Shown here: piece by piece, positions 9,288-18,377 of the stretch
Layout: every line of letters starts with the position of its first letter
Numbering within the stretch: position 1 is the first letter of the stretch
Assembly (NCBI RefSeq): GCF_965227725.1
Contig: NZ_CBDDGH010000006.1
Span: 124,001 to 188,000, forward strand
Source: Shimia sp965227725
Lineage (GTDB): Bacteria; Pseudomonadota; Alphaproteobacteria; Rhodobacterales; Rhodobacteraceae
Length of the DNA stretch: 64,000 bases
Reading direction: 5' to 3'
Made by a program: the position numbers and the translations under genes
The notes under the pieces: generated by a model
Seen by the model: the letters and a program-made list of their open reading frames with translations, nothing else
What the model was told of the DNA's origin: nothing
Databases searched by the model: none

Positions 9288-10922
9288 ATGGATCAGCCAC
9301 ATAAATTCCAAGATTTTATACTGGCCCTCGGGCTGACCTGCATCGGGGCGGCGCTGGCGTGGTTTCTGTCTGGCGGTCTGCCGTTCATTGGCATTGATGA
9401 TGCGGCAATCACCCGATCCTATGCTGAAAACGTCGCCAATGGGGCGGGGTATGTTTACAACGTGGGCGGCGAAAAGGTCGAAGGTTCCACCGCGTTTCTG
9501 TGGATGAGCATTCTGACGGTGGCCTATAGTCTGACGCCCACGCCGGAGTTTCTGATCATCGGATTGTGTGCGCTGTTTGCGCTCGGCGCGGTCTATATCA
9601 CCCTGCGTCTGGTGCGGGCGCTGACCGATTGGCTGGACGCGCCAACCGGACCGGCGCTGTGGACCATGGCGCTGTTCCTGATGGCAAGCCCGGGATATTT
9701 CATGTGGTCGGTTTGGACCATGATGGAGCTGGCGCTTTGGTCGATGATGGTGATTTGGCTGGTGTTTCTGCTGGCCAGGCGGGTGGAGGACGACTTTGGC
9801 CCCGGCAACGGGCTGGGGCTGGTTCTTGCCGCCGCATTGATGCCCTTGGTGCGCCCTGAAGGTATTTTGGTGGCGGTGGGGCTGATCTGTCTGAGCTTTC
9901 TGCTCTCGCTGCGGTCCTGGCGCGTTCTGGGGCTGTCTGTCCTCGCGGCGGGCGGCTCTTTTGTGGCCGTCACCTTTTTCCGGCTGAGCTATTTTGGCCA
10001 GCCGTTCCCCAATACGTTTTATGCGAAGGTCTCCTCTGACCGGCTGCAGGGGTTGGCGGATGGGATGAAATATCTCTTTGATTTCCTGCTGCGCAGCCCG
10101 TTCACGGATATTTTGGTGATGATCTGGCTGGGGCTGACGTTTTGGGCGCTGTTTGAGGCGCGGCACAGCCGCCCCGGCACGCGCGCGCTGATCGTCGCAG
10201 CCGCGGCCATCTTTGGCCTGCTGATGACCTATGCGGCGCTTGGTGGCGATCACTTTGTGCTTTGGCGGTTCTATCAGCCGGTGGCGCCGTTGCTGCCTGT
10301 TGCGCTGGCGCTTCTGGTTGCTTTCGGGGCTGGGATGCCCTCCACAACTCTCGGTGCGGCGAAGGTGGCTGGCGCGGTTGCTGCGCTTGGCATCATGCTG
10401 ATTGGCTGGGGGCAATATTACCAATCACGCTTTGATATCCGCAAAGAATATGTGCTGGTGGAGCAGGGGCTCGATTTCGGCGCGTTCCTGAATGAGGTGG
10501 AGCCGCGCCCCTCAATTGGTGTGGGTCCGGCAGGCGGCATTGCGCTGGCGTATGATGGGCACATCTATGATCTGCTTGGGCTGAACTGGGTTGAGATGGC
10601 CCATGCCAATCCCGTGAAGATCGGGATGCGCAACCACGCGAGTTTTGACAAGCCGACATTCTGGAAGCACCAGCCGGACGTGCTTGCCGCCTTCAACCGG
10701 GCCTGCACAAAAGATCAGGGGCTGGCGTTCTGGTCACATGCGGACAGCGCGTTTGACGGGCTATATTCGGATGCGGATTTTCAGGCGGCCTATGTGCCGG
10801 TTGCCTTTCGGGACACAACCCAATGCTGGCCAAGTTTCGCGCGGCATGAATGGTTGGCAAAAGCGACCCCAAGTGATGCGATCCTGGTCTATGATTGGGC
10901 AGATGTGATCAAGCTGGACTGA
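9288..10922 (+). CDS. GT-C membrane glycosyltransferase, AftB/GT89-like (candidate arabinosyltransferase)
   Basis: A 544-residue polytopic protein with about ten to twelve membrane segments. In the first periplasmic loop it has the acidic pair Asp37-Asp38 followed by YAENVANGAGYVYN and VEGSTAFLW (64-72). This arrangement resembles the DDxxI..RYAxN..xGxGxVYN..VEGYTxFLW pattern of AftB-type arabinofuranosyltransferases, which use decaprenylphosphoryl-arabinose as donor. The soluble C-terminal third would face the periplasm. It begins 16 bp after the dprE2 homologue, in the same operon as the predicted donor pathway, which strengthens the substrate guess. Exact linkage and acceptor are unknown. 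Confidence 0.7.
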   Translation: MDQPHKFQDFILALGLTCIGAALAWFLSGGLPFIGIDDAAITRSYAENVANGAGYVYNVGGEKVEGSTAFLWMSILTVAYSLTPTPEFLIIGLCALFALGAVYITLRLVRALTDWLDAPTGPALWTMALFLMASPGYFMWSVWTMMELALWSMMVIWLVFLLARRVEDDFGPGNGLGLVLAAALMPLVRPEGILVAVGLICLSFLLSLRSWRVLGLSVLAAGGSFVAVTFFRLSYFGQPFPNTFYAKVSSDRLQGLADGMKYLFDFLLRSPFTDILVMIWLGLTFWALFEARHSRPGTRALIVAAAAIFGLLMTYAALGGDHFVLWRFYQPVAPLLPVALALLVAFGAGMPSTTLGAAKVAGAVAALGIMLIGWGQYYQSRFDIRKEYVLVEQGLDFGAFLNEVEPRPSIGVGPAGGIALAYDGHIYDLLGLNWVEMAHANPVKIGMRNHASFDKPTFWKHQPDVLAAFNRACTKDQGLAFWSHADSAFDGLYSDADFQAAYVPVAFRDTTQCWPSFARHEWLAKATPSDAILVYDWADVIKLD

Positions 10923-10928
10923 TCCGCC

Positions 10929-12386
10929 ATGGGCTCTGAAAACGGCAACACCGGGCATTCCACCAAGGGATTTTTTGTCAACGTTGGCTCCCTTGTGTCT
11001 GCACGCCTGTTTTTGGCGTTATCGCAGATTTTGGTTTTGCCGGTGGTGGCGCGTTATCTCACGGTGGATGAGTTTGCGCTCATTGCAATGGCGATGTCGC
11101 TGATTGTCTTTTGCAGCGTTTTGAGCGATGCGGGGCTTGGGCGGTCGTTGATCCGGACGCCGGAGTATGACCATGACGAATGGGTCAGTGTGTTTTGGCT
11201 GCTTGTGATGGTGGGGGGCGGTTTGATGGCTGTCATCCTGCTGGCCGCGCCGCTTTGGGCGTCATTTTTTGCGCAGCCGGAGCTGGTGAAGGTCATCGCG
11301 GCGCTGTCGGTGGTGCCTCTGATGCAGGCCATTGCCGCTACGCCCAACGCTGAGATCGAGCGGCGGGAAAATTACACAGGCATTGCCAAGGTGCAGACCA
11401 TCACCACCGTGTTCAGCCTTGGCGCGGTGGTGATACTTGCGGTGCTTGGGGCTGGTGTCTGGGCGCTTGTCGCGCAACAGCTGGCGCTGGCCGGGGTCAG
11501 ATTGGCCGGAATTCTGTACCTGTCCGAGTTTCGCCCCACGCGGGTATTCCGCCCCGCTCTGGTGAGGCCACACCTTGAGTTTGCCCGAAATGCTTTGATT
11601 GTGTCGGCCATTTCAGCCGTAAAAGCGCAGTCTGCGGTGATGAGCATCGGCAAGTTCAACGGGGAGGCGGCCTTGGGTCTGTTCTCCATGAGCGCCCGCT
11701 TTTCCAAATTGCCGCAGTTTGGGCTCGTTGGGCCAGCGTCCACGATTGTTTACGTTCGCATGGCGAAGGCTCAGCATGATCCCAAGCGGCTGGTCGACAT
11801 CTATCTTAGCGCGATGAACCTGATGGCGACGGTTCTGTTTCCCATTCTGGCCGTGACAGCGGCTGCGGGGACGGCGGTGTTTACCGTGGTGCTCTCAGAT
11901 GATTGGGCGCAGGTTGCACCGATTTTTGCCTTGTCGATTGCGGGGCTGACATTTGAGGCGATTGCGGTGGTTTTGCTGTCTTGCATTTTCCGGGCGACCA
12001 ATCGCACGGATTTGCATGTGCGCCTTATGACGGAATCCGCGGTCCTTTATACGGTTATGGTTCTTTGCGCCGCTGCATTCTCGGATGTGCTTGGCGTGGC
12101 GACGGTGATCTCGGTCTGGGGGCTGGTCATTGTGCCGCGAGGTTGGATTTTGGCGCAGAAAATCGTGCCGATCAGTCTGGCAGATTGCGTCAATGCGATC
12201 GCCGCGCCGCTTTTGCTCTCTGTGGGTTTGGTCTGTGCCCATATCGGGCTGCGCACACTCTGGGAGCCGGGCCATGTTATGGAAATTCTATTGGCCGGGG
12301 GGCTGCTTGTTGTGGGGCTTGGCGGCACTATTTTGATGCGCCGTAAGACACTTCTGGAAGCGGTTGGGACGTTTAAACAGGCCTGA
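10929..12386 (+). CDS. Wzx/RfbX-type oligosaccharide flippase
   Basis: A 485-residue protein with about twelve to fourteen hydrophobic segments, of the MOP-superfamily polysaccharide exporter group (N-terminal SLVSARLFLALSQILVLPVVAR). It would flip undecaprenyl-linked repeat units to the periplasm. It starts 6 bp after the AftB-like gene and is the last gene of the tightly packed run beginning at 5282. After the stop there is only a weak stem (GCGCA/TGTGC) before a T-run near 12431. Confidence 0.8.
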   Translation: MGSENGNTGHSTKGFFVNVGSLVSARLFLALSQILVLPVVARYLTVDEFALIAMAMSLIVFCSVLSDAGLGRSLIRTPEYDHDEWVSVFWLLVMVGGGLMAVILLAAPLWASFFAQPELVKVIAALSVVPLMQAIAATPNAEIERRENYTGIAKVQTITTVFSLGAVVILAVLGAGVWALVAQQLALAGVRLAGILYLSEFRPTRVFRPALVRPHLEFARNALIVSAISAVKAQSAVMSIGKFNGEAALGLFSMSARFSKLPQFGLVGPASTIVYVRMAKAQHDPKRLVDIYLSAMNLMATVLFPILAVTAAAGTAVFTVVLSDDWAQVAPIFALSIAGLTFEAIAVVLLSCIFRATNRTDLHVRLMTESAVLYTVMVLCAAAFSDVLGVATVISVWGLVIVPRGWILAQKIVPISLADCVNAIAAPLLLSVGLVCAHIGLRTLWEPGHVMEILLAGGLLVVGLGGTILMRRKTLLEAVGTFKQA

Positions 12387-12885
12387 AAAAGTCAATTTGC
12401 GCAGAGTTTGTGCAGCGGTGTTTTTTCAAGGCATGAAATGCGCGGACACGGGTGATCGCCATATTTGACTGGCAAAAATGATGGGAAGACGGTAAGAAAT
12501 AGTATATTCTTTAACGTGTATTTTTCTGCATTTGTTCAATTTTGTTTTTTGTTTTGAGGAGTTGGCGACGCATGTGCGGGCACATGTCTGTTGTGGTCCC
12601 TGAGAGGGCATCTGTCTGAATATTGAAAATCCAGAATTCAGTCAGATGATTTGGAGGGGTAGCGGAATTGTAATTTTGGGTGTTCACGCAATTTTGCATG
12701 CGGGAAAGCAACACTCGGGCTATCATCAACCAAAGACATAACAACATGTATGCATATGATATTTGGTCGAATATTCTGATTATATATTGCTGAATTTCTT
12801 TTGGGGGTGCGGTTATTGGGATGCCGCCTGAAGACGAAGCATTTGGTCGCCCGTTAATTTCTTGGGCGATCCAAGGAAGTGAATT
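12387..12885. other. AT-rich gap, no gene seen
   Basis: About 500 bp, clearly AT-richer than the flanking genes. Small frames on the minus strand have no ribosome sites and no recognisable product. A good ribosome site (AAGGAAG) at the right end belongs to the next gene. Confidence 0.5.
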
Positions 12886-14631
12886 GTGTTTGGAAGTTTA
12901 GAAGAAAATACTGCGCTGCCCGGTCGGGATGACACCAAATCGCACCTGCTGCGACTTCTGGGAATTGGCTTGATTTCGTTTGTGATGGCGATGCTCACCC
13001 GGGTGGGTTTGATCAACCATCCTCTAATCTATGATGAGCTTTATCAGTATTTGCCCTCGGTGAGTTGGCAGGAAAATCAGACCTTCACGGTGCTTGACGG
13101 GATCTATGACCGTGCCGCCCGGTTCTCGCAGTTCATAGCTTTCAGTTTTGACGTGATTGGTGAGCAATCGGCCTTTTCGGCGCGACTGATCCCCTCGGTG
13201 ATCCCGGGCGCGCTGTTGGTGGCGTTGATTGTGTCGTGGGCTTATCACGTCAGCGGGCGCGTCGCGGCATTGATTGCGCTGTGCTTTCTGCTGTTTTGGC
13301 CCAACGGCATCGAGGTGTCCCAGTACATCCGGTTCTACTCCGCCCAAGGGGTGCTTTTTGTGGCGGGCGCGTTGCTGGTTTACACCGCGCTGACCGAGAT
13401 CTCTTCTGTGATCTGGCGCGCGGCAGCGCTGGTTGCTGCGGCTGTTGCGTTCCTTGTGGCGCTGGATTTGCAGATGCTGACCGCGCTTGGCGTCGGGGCG
13501 ATCCTGCTGTGGGTGCTGGTGGTTTTTATGCCCAGCTGGCTGCGCCGGTACCCGCTGCTTTGGTGGCTCAATGGTGCCATTGTGCTTGGCCTTGCGATCT
13601 TTTTCCTTAGCGGTGTGGCGTCAGAGGAAATCAACTGGCTATGGACCACTTACAACTGGGAACCTTGGCCGCATGTGGATGATACGACGTTTTATCACCG
13701 CAATTTCCGCGACAATTACCCGACCTTCTGGACGCTGTTTCCGGTGATTGCGATCATCGCCTTGCGGGCCAATTTTATGCCGGCCTCGTTTTGTCTGGCG
13801 CTTTTTGTCACGACTTTTCTGCTGCAGTCGTTTGGCGGTCTGAAAAACATTCGCTACCTCTATCCGACGATGCCGTTTTTCTTTGTTTTATGGGGCATTG
13901 GCTTGCAGGCAGTGCTGCCGGTGTTTTGGCGTTTCCTGAAGACCAGCGCGACGGAGGCGTCGGGCAATTTTGTGCCATCGGTGCTGAAAAAGCCTCTGGC
14001 ATTTGCGGTTTTGGGGATCAGCGCGGGTTTTTTGATCTTTGCCAATCCCGCACTGCCACGTAGCGCCAAGCTGATCCTGGGCCAAGATGAGAACATGCTG
14101 CTTGGCAAGACGCGCTGGCAGTGGGAGGGCGCGGAGGCGTTTTTGACCCCCTGGCTGGCGGACAATCCTTTGATTGTCACCGACGAGGAGATGCGGGCTG
14201 TGGAATGGCTGGGGGACTTTGATCTCGCTTACAACAAGCCCAGATTCTCCGAGCTGCTTTATAGCGTCAGTCCTGATGCGCCGCCTTTTTCGGTGGATCG
14301 GCGCACCGGACGGCCCTTGATTGGAGACTATGCTGATTTCCGGCTGGTGGTGTTTTGCCACCCCGTAGGTGTTTTTGTCACCAACGAGGCGGGGGCGCGC
14401 AATGGCAATATCCTGCGTCTGCTGCAGGAGGCGCGGAGCGCGGATTTGAGTGTGTCGCTTCAGACCGGCCGGGGGATGGCGATGGTTGGCTGGCGACACA
14501 AGGCGCATATGGAGCTGCCGGAAGACTGTCGCAAGGTTCCAAATTTTGGTGACCCGTCTGCGGCTGGTCGTATTCTGTCTGGTGAATCCGTGCCGTGGAG
14601 TGTCGCCTCGTCCACAGTTCGGACACATTGA
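12886..14631 (+). CDS. GT-C membrane glycosyltransferase (PMT/ArnT-like fold)
   Basis: A 581-residue polytopic protein starting at GTG, with AAGGAAG 6-7 bp upstream. The first large loop contains an acidic pair in YDELYQYLP (Asp50-Glu51), where GT-C enzymes place their catalytic acid. About ten hydrophobic segments follow, then a soluble C-terminal domain from about residue 400. It likely transfers a sugar from a polyprenyl-phosphate donor in the periplasm. I cannot assign a CAZy family. It is separated from the arabinose-type operon by a 500-bp gap and may have its own promoter. Confidence 0.7.
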   Translation: MFGSLEENTALPGRDDTKSHLLRLLGIGLISFVMAMLTRVGLINHPLIYDELYQYLPSVSWQENQTFTVLDGIYDRAARFSQFIAFSFDVIGEQSAFSARLIPSVIPGALLVALIVSWAYHVSGRVAALIALCFLLFWPNGIEVSQYIRFYSAQGVLFVAGALLVYTALTEISSVIWRAAALVAAAVAFLVALDLQMLTALGVGAILLWVLVVFMPSWLRRYPLLWWLNGAIVLGLAIFFLSGVASEEINWLWTTYNWEPWPHVDDTTFYHRNFRDNYPTFWTLFPVIAIIALRANFMPASFCLALFVTTFLLQSFGGLKNIRYLYPTMPFFFVLWGIGLQAVLPVFWRFLKTSATEASGNFVPSVLKKPLAFAVLGISAGFLIFANPALPRSAKLILGQDENMLLGKTRWQWEGAEAFLTPWLADNPLIVTDEEMRAVEWLGDFDLAYNKPRFSELLYSVSPDAPPFSVDRRTGRPLIGDYADFRLVVFCHPVGVFVTNEAGARNGNILRLLQEARSADLSVSLQTGRGMAMVGWRHKAHMELPEDCRKVPNFGDPSAAGRILSGESVPWSVASSTVRTH

Positions 14632-14775
14632 GAAGGGGATCTCTGTCGGCCAACAACGTGACTGCTTTCCATATTTGAGGACAGGATGTCACGAAACTGC
14701 GCCGCAGGTCGTTTAAGTTTTGGAGCAGATATTACGGATCTGCTTTTGAGAATTGATTTTTAGGAGTGCGAATTT

Positions 14776-15768
14776 ATGAGCTCGGAGCCAATTTATCTCG
14801 TCACAGGTGCCGCGGGTTTTGTGGGAGAGCACCTCGTGCGGCACCTGAAAGGCGCTGGCGTGAAAGTGCGCGCGATGGTGCGCAAGCCCGCGCAGGCGGA
14901 GGCGTTAAAGTCTCTGGTCGATGAGGTGGTTATTGCGGATCTGGCGCAACCGGAAAGCCTGCCTGCGGCCGTGGAAGGGGTGGCAGGCATCTATCATCTG
15001 GCGAGTATTTTCCGACAAGAAGGGCTGCCGGACGAGACCTTCTATGACGTCAATGCCGAAGGCACGCGGCGCATTTTTGAAGCGGCGATTGCGGCGGGGG
15101 TGCCGCGCATCATTCATTGTTCCACCAACGGTGTGCACAGTGACATTGATCACCCTCCGGCAACCGAAGACTACCCCTTCAAGCCCGGCGACATCTATCA
15201 GGAAACCAAACTTGCCGGTGAGGAGATCGCGTCGGAGTATTTTGCGGATGGTCGTATGGCTGGCGTTGTGCTGCGGCCGACGATGATCTGGGGGCCGGGC
15301 GATGATCGGACGCTCAAAATGTTCCGCATGATCCAAAAAGGGCGTTTCTTTTTTGTCGGAGATGGCGGCACGCTGCACCATTGGGTTGATGTGCGCGATC
15401 TGGCGGCGGCGTTCCGGCAGGCGATGGAAAGCGACGTTAATAATGAGGCTTTCCTGATTGGCGGGCGCGAATATGTGTCATTGCGCAATATCGCAAATGA
15501 GATCGCCGATCAGCTGGGCAAACCCAAACCAAGTTTGCGTGTGCCGGTTGGGCCTATGATGCTTTTGGCGCATGCCACGGAAATTGTCTGCAAGCCCTTG
15601 GGAATTGAGCCGCCGATTTTTCGGCGCCGCGTCGGGTTCTTTATCAAAAATCGCGCATATGACATTTCAAAAGCGCATCGCATTCTGAATTTTCAACCCA
15701 AGCAGGATATTGCGGGAGAAATTGCAGATATTATCGAGGCTTACAAGAGTGATGGAAAATTGGCCTAA
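14776..15768 (+). CDS. NAD-dependent epimerase/dehydratase family protein (extended SDR)
   Basis: A 330-residue extended SDR. VTGAAGFVGEHLVRHL near the N-terminus is the GxxGxxG NAD(P)-binding motif; YQETKLAGE contains the catalytic YxxxK; RPTMIWGPGD is the usual motif after it. It resembles the nucleoside-diphosphate-sugar epimerase/dihydroflavonol-reductase-like group. A good ribosome site (AGGAG) precedes the ATG. Within a polysaccharide island it most likely converts a sugar nucleotide or a lipid-linked sugar, but the substrate is not readable. Confidence 0.75.
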   Translation: MSSEPIYLVTGAAGFVGEHLVRHLKGAGVKVRAMVRKPAQAEALKSLVDEVVIADLAQPESLPAAVEGVAGIYHLASIFRQEGLPDETFYDVNAEGTRRIFEAAIAAGVPRIIHCSTNGVHSDIDHPPATEDYPFKPGDIYQETKLAGEEIASEYFADGRMAGVVLRPTMIWGPGDDRTLKMFRMIQKGRFFFVGDGGTLHHWVDVRDLAAAFRQAMESDVNNEAFLIGGREYVSLRNIANEIADQLGKPKPSLRVPVGPMMLLAHATEIVCKPLGIEPPIFRRRVGFFIKNRAYDISKAHRILNFQPKQDIAGEIADIIEAYKSDGKLA

Positions 15769-16079
15769 GGCCATTGAATTTAAGATTGCCGCCCAATTTG
15801 CGCCTGATTTTTCTGGTAATATTTCAATTATGAAGAAAGGATAGTGACGTTTAAACCACATGCTTTGTCGATATTGCCCGGTGTTAACCAGCTTAACGTA
15901 ATTTTATTGTAGGAAAGCTGCGTGCATTGCTTAGCATAAAATTGATTTTGCGGTTTGAAGCCGAAGTTTAATAATACCACTGGGGAAGGGGTAAACGCTC
16001 GGTAAGTCTATGAGATTTCGAATTACTGTCGGGAAGAACCGCGACTCGACGGAATACAAATGAGTTTCTTTGAATACCA
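15769..16079. other. Gap upstream of the Wzz/BY-kinase-like gene, with an inverted repeat
   Basis: About 310 AT-rich bp without a gene. GTTAA (15883-15887), five bases, TTAAC (15893-15897) forms a small palindrome that could be a regulator site; the 5-bp spacer does not fit a CtrA box (7 bp). Confidence 0.35.
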
Positions 16080-18287
16080 ATGAATAGAGTTCTTTCACCT
16101 GATAGAAAGTTGGAGATGCGTCTGCCCAAAGCTGCGACATCTGCTCCGAAAATGCTGGAATTTTCCGATGTTATTCGCGCGCTGCGGCATCGGATTGCGC
16201 TTGTGCTTGCCACGGGCGTGCTTTGTCTGGGGGGCGCGGTTTACTACCTGTCGTCCATCACGCCGACCTATAGTTCCGGCGGACAGCTTTTGTTGGGTGG
16301 GCAGGGGCTCAGTGAACAGAACTCTTTTGATCTTGTGGAAGCTCAGGTGCTGAGCAACGCGGTGATTGAGGGGGAGATCGCGATTATGCGGTCCAATGAA
16401 ATCCTCATCAACGTGGTGCAGAAGCTCAATCTGGACGAAGATCCTGAATTCAATCCGAGTTTGCGTGAAAAGCAGGTGCCCAATCCGGTGGTGACTTGGC
16501 TCAAGGATACAGCCAAAACCATTCTGGGCCGAGGCGAGAGCGCAGCGGATGATGAGGTGGTTGTTGTTGAAACAGCCTCCAATACAGCGGTTTTGGAGGC
16601 GGCCTCTCTGAACGAGCAGACCCTTGGTGAGTATGGCGCTTCGGTCGGGATTCTGCGCAAGGGTCTGTCCATTCGCCAGCAGGGCACATCCTTCCTGATG
16701 GCGGTTCAGGCCACGTCTGAGAGCCCGCAAAAAGCGGCGGCGATTTCCAACACGGTTATGACGGAATATATTCGCGTGCTTGCGGATAAACGGTTCCAGA
16801 CGGCAAGTCGTTTCACCGGCTGGCTGGAGGGCCGGGTTGAGGAGCTTGCGAGCAACCTTGAAGAATCCGAGCGTGCCGTTTTGGAGCTGCGCAGCGTTAT
16901 GGAGGCGGATGCTGACAACGGTGCCCGTCTGGATCAGCAGATGCAGGAATTCACCACCAAGCTGGTGAACGCGCGGGCGGAGCTGGCGCAGGCAGAGGCG
17001 CAGGTGCGTCGGGCGACGCTGGTGAATGAGCAGGATGGCCCGCTGGCGACCGCGAATATTCTTTCCAACGATGCGATTTTTGAGTTCCGCCGGGCGCTGG
17101 TGGATCTGCGCCGCGAAGAGGCCGAGGCCTCGCTGAGCTTTTCAGATGAGTCCGCGCGGATGGATTCAATCCGCCGTGCGATTTCCAAGACCGAGGCTGA
17201 GCTTGCCAATGAGGTTGAGAACCTGATTTTGCAGCTCAACAACCGCGTGGAGACACTGCGGCTCAACGTGCGCACGTTGGAGACCAGCCTGCGCAGCTTT
17301 GAAGGGTTGAACCTTGAGCGGTCACGCCAGCTGATCGAGATGAACCAGCTGCAGCGTGTGGCCGACATCAACCGCCGTGTGTATGAGGATTTCCTGGGGC
17401 GGTATCGCGAAATCAGTGAGTTTCAGGAAATTCCGATCTCCGATGCGAAGATCATCCGTTATGCCTCACCACCCAGCAGCCCGTCTCATCCACGCAAGAA
17501 AGTGGCGGCGATCCTGGCACTGGTGGGCGGGCTTTCGTTGGGGGCAGCTTTGGCCTTCATGCTGGAGTGGCGGCCCAGACGGCTCTCTGAACCAAGGCAG
17601 GTGTCGCGCGCAACCGGATTGCCGGTGTTTGGCAACACACCCCGTTTGAAGAAGATCCGCTCGGCTGAGAAGCTGCTTGCACAGCTTTCCAACGATGAGG
17701 CCTTTGCGCAGGCGGCGCTGAAGCTGGCGGATAACATCAATCTACACAGTGAACGATCGCTGAGGTCTCTGTTTGTGACCTCCTATGATGCCAACCAGAG
17801 CCGGACCAATACGGCGATTTTGCTGGCTTGGGCCAATGCGCAGCGCGGCCGCAAATGTGTGCTGGTCGACGGAGATTTCCGCACCGCACAGCTGACGGAT
17901 AGTTTTGGTCTGAATGAACAGGCGAATTTCTTGTCCGCCATCCACAGCGACAAGCCTTTGAGTGAATGTCTGGTGGTGACGGATACGGCGGATGGATTTG
18001 ACTGTATCGGCGCGGAAGTATCGGCGGCGGATCCCTCTGTGCTCTACAGCTCTGAGCGGATGCAGGACATGATTGCGCTGCTGCGCAAGGTCTATGATGT
18101 GGTCATCATTGATGCGCCCAGTCTGGAGGACAGCTCCAACAGCTTTGCCGGTTTGAATTCGCGTGATCTGGGTATCTTCACCATCGAGACCAACAAGATG
18201 ACGCGCGATGGCATGAACCGCAGCCTGAATATGTTGAGAGATATGGATCTGGGCGGTGCGGGCATTGTCCTGAATGGGGCCAAGTGA
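16080..18287 (+). CDS. Wzz-type polysaccharide co-polymerase with degenerate BY-kinase domain
   Basis: A 735-residue protein. Residues 25-75 hold the Wzz membrane segment and start of the periplasmic domain; a long coiled-coil stretch spans about 250-440; the second membrane segment is near 475-500 after a proline-rich IRYASPPSSPSHP. The cytoplasmic part keeps Walker A' (VLVDGDFR, about 595) and Walker B (VVIIDAPS, about 676). The P-loop position, however, reads SYDANQSRTNTA without the GK[ST] core, and there is no C-terminal tyrosine cluster. It therefore probably sets chain length or export without being an active tyrosine kinase. The start is uncertain; ATG 16116 is possible. Confidence 0.8.
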   Translation: MNRVLSPDRKLEMRLPKAATSAPKMLEFSDVIRALRHRIALVLATGVLCLGGAVYYLSSITPTYSSGGQLLLGGQGLSEQNSFDLVEAQVLSNAVIEGEIAIMRSNEILINVVQKLNLDEDPEFNPSLREKQVPNPVVTWLKDTAKTILGRGESAADDEVVVVETASNTAVLEAASLNEQTLGEYGASVGILRKGLSIRQQGTSFLMAVQATSESPQKAAAISNTVMTEYIRVLADKRFQTASRFTGWLEGRVEELASNLEESERAVLELRSVMEADADNGARLDQQMQEFTTKLVNARAELAQAEAQVRRATLVNEQDGPLATANILSNDAIFEFRRALVDLRREEAEASLSFSDESARMDSIRRAISKTEAELANEVENLILQLNNRVETLRLNVRTLETSLRSFEGLNLERSRQLIEMNQLQRVADINRRVYEDFLGRYREISEFQEIPISDAKIIRYASPPSSPSHPRKKVAAILALVGGLSLGAALAFMLEWRPRRLSEPRQVSRATGLPVFGNTPRLKKIRSAEKLLAQLSNDEAFAQAALKLADNINLHSERSLRSLFVTSYDANQSRTNTAILLAWANAQRGRKCVLVDGDFRTAQLTDSFGLNEQANFLSAIHSDKPLSECLVVTDTADGFDCIGAEVSAADPSVLYSSERMQDMIALLRKVYDVVIIDAPSLEDSSNSFAGLNSRDLGIFTIETNKMTRDGMNRSLNMLRDMDLGGAGIVLNGAK

Positions 18288-18377
18288 AGCGCAAAGCTGA
18301 GTGGCGGATGCCTGAGTGCATCTGCCGCTTCTCTGTGCCCCGCGTGACATGTGTTTTGATCCAGACATAGGTGCCGA

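Noticed and set aside
9252..10424. 390-codon minus-strand frame opposite the AftB-like gene
   Set aside because: Composition is dominated by Q, R, H and P, typical of the antisense of a membrane protein gene; no ribosome site or motif.
15883..15897. Possible CtrA box upstream of the Wzz/BY-kinase-like gene
   Set aside because: The TTAA half-sites are separated by 5 bp, not 7; kept only as a small palindrome.
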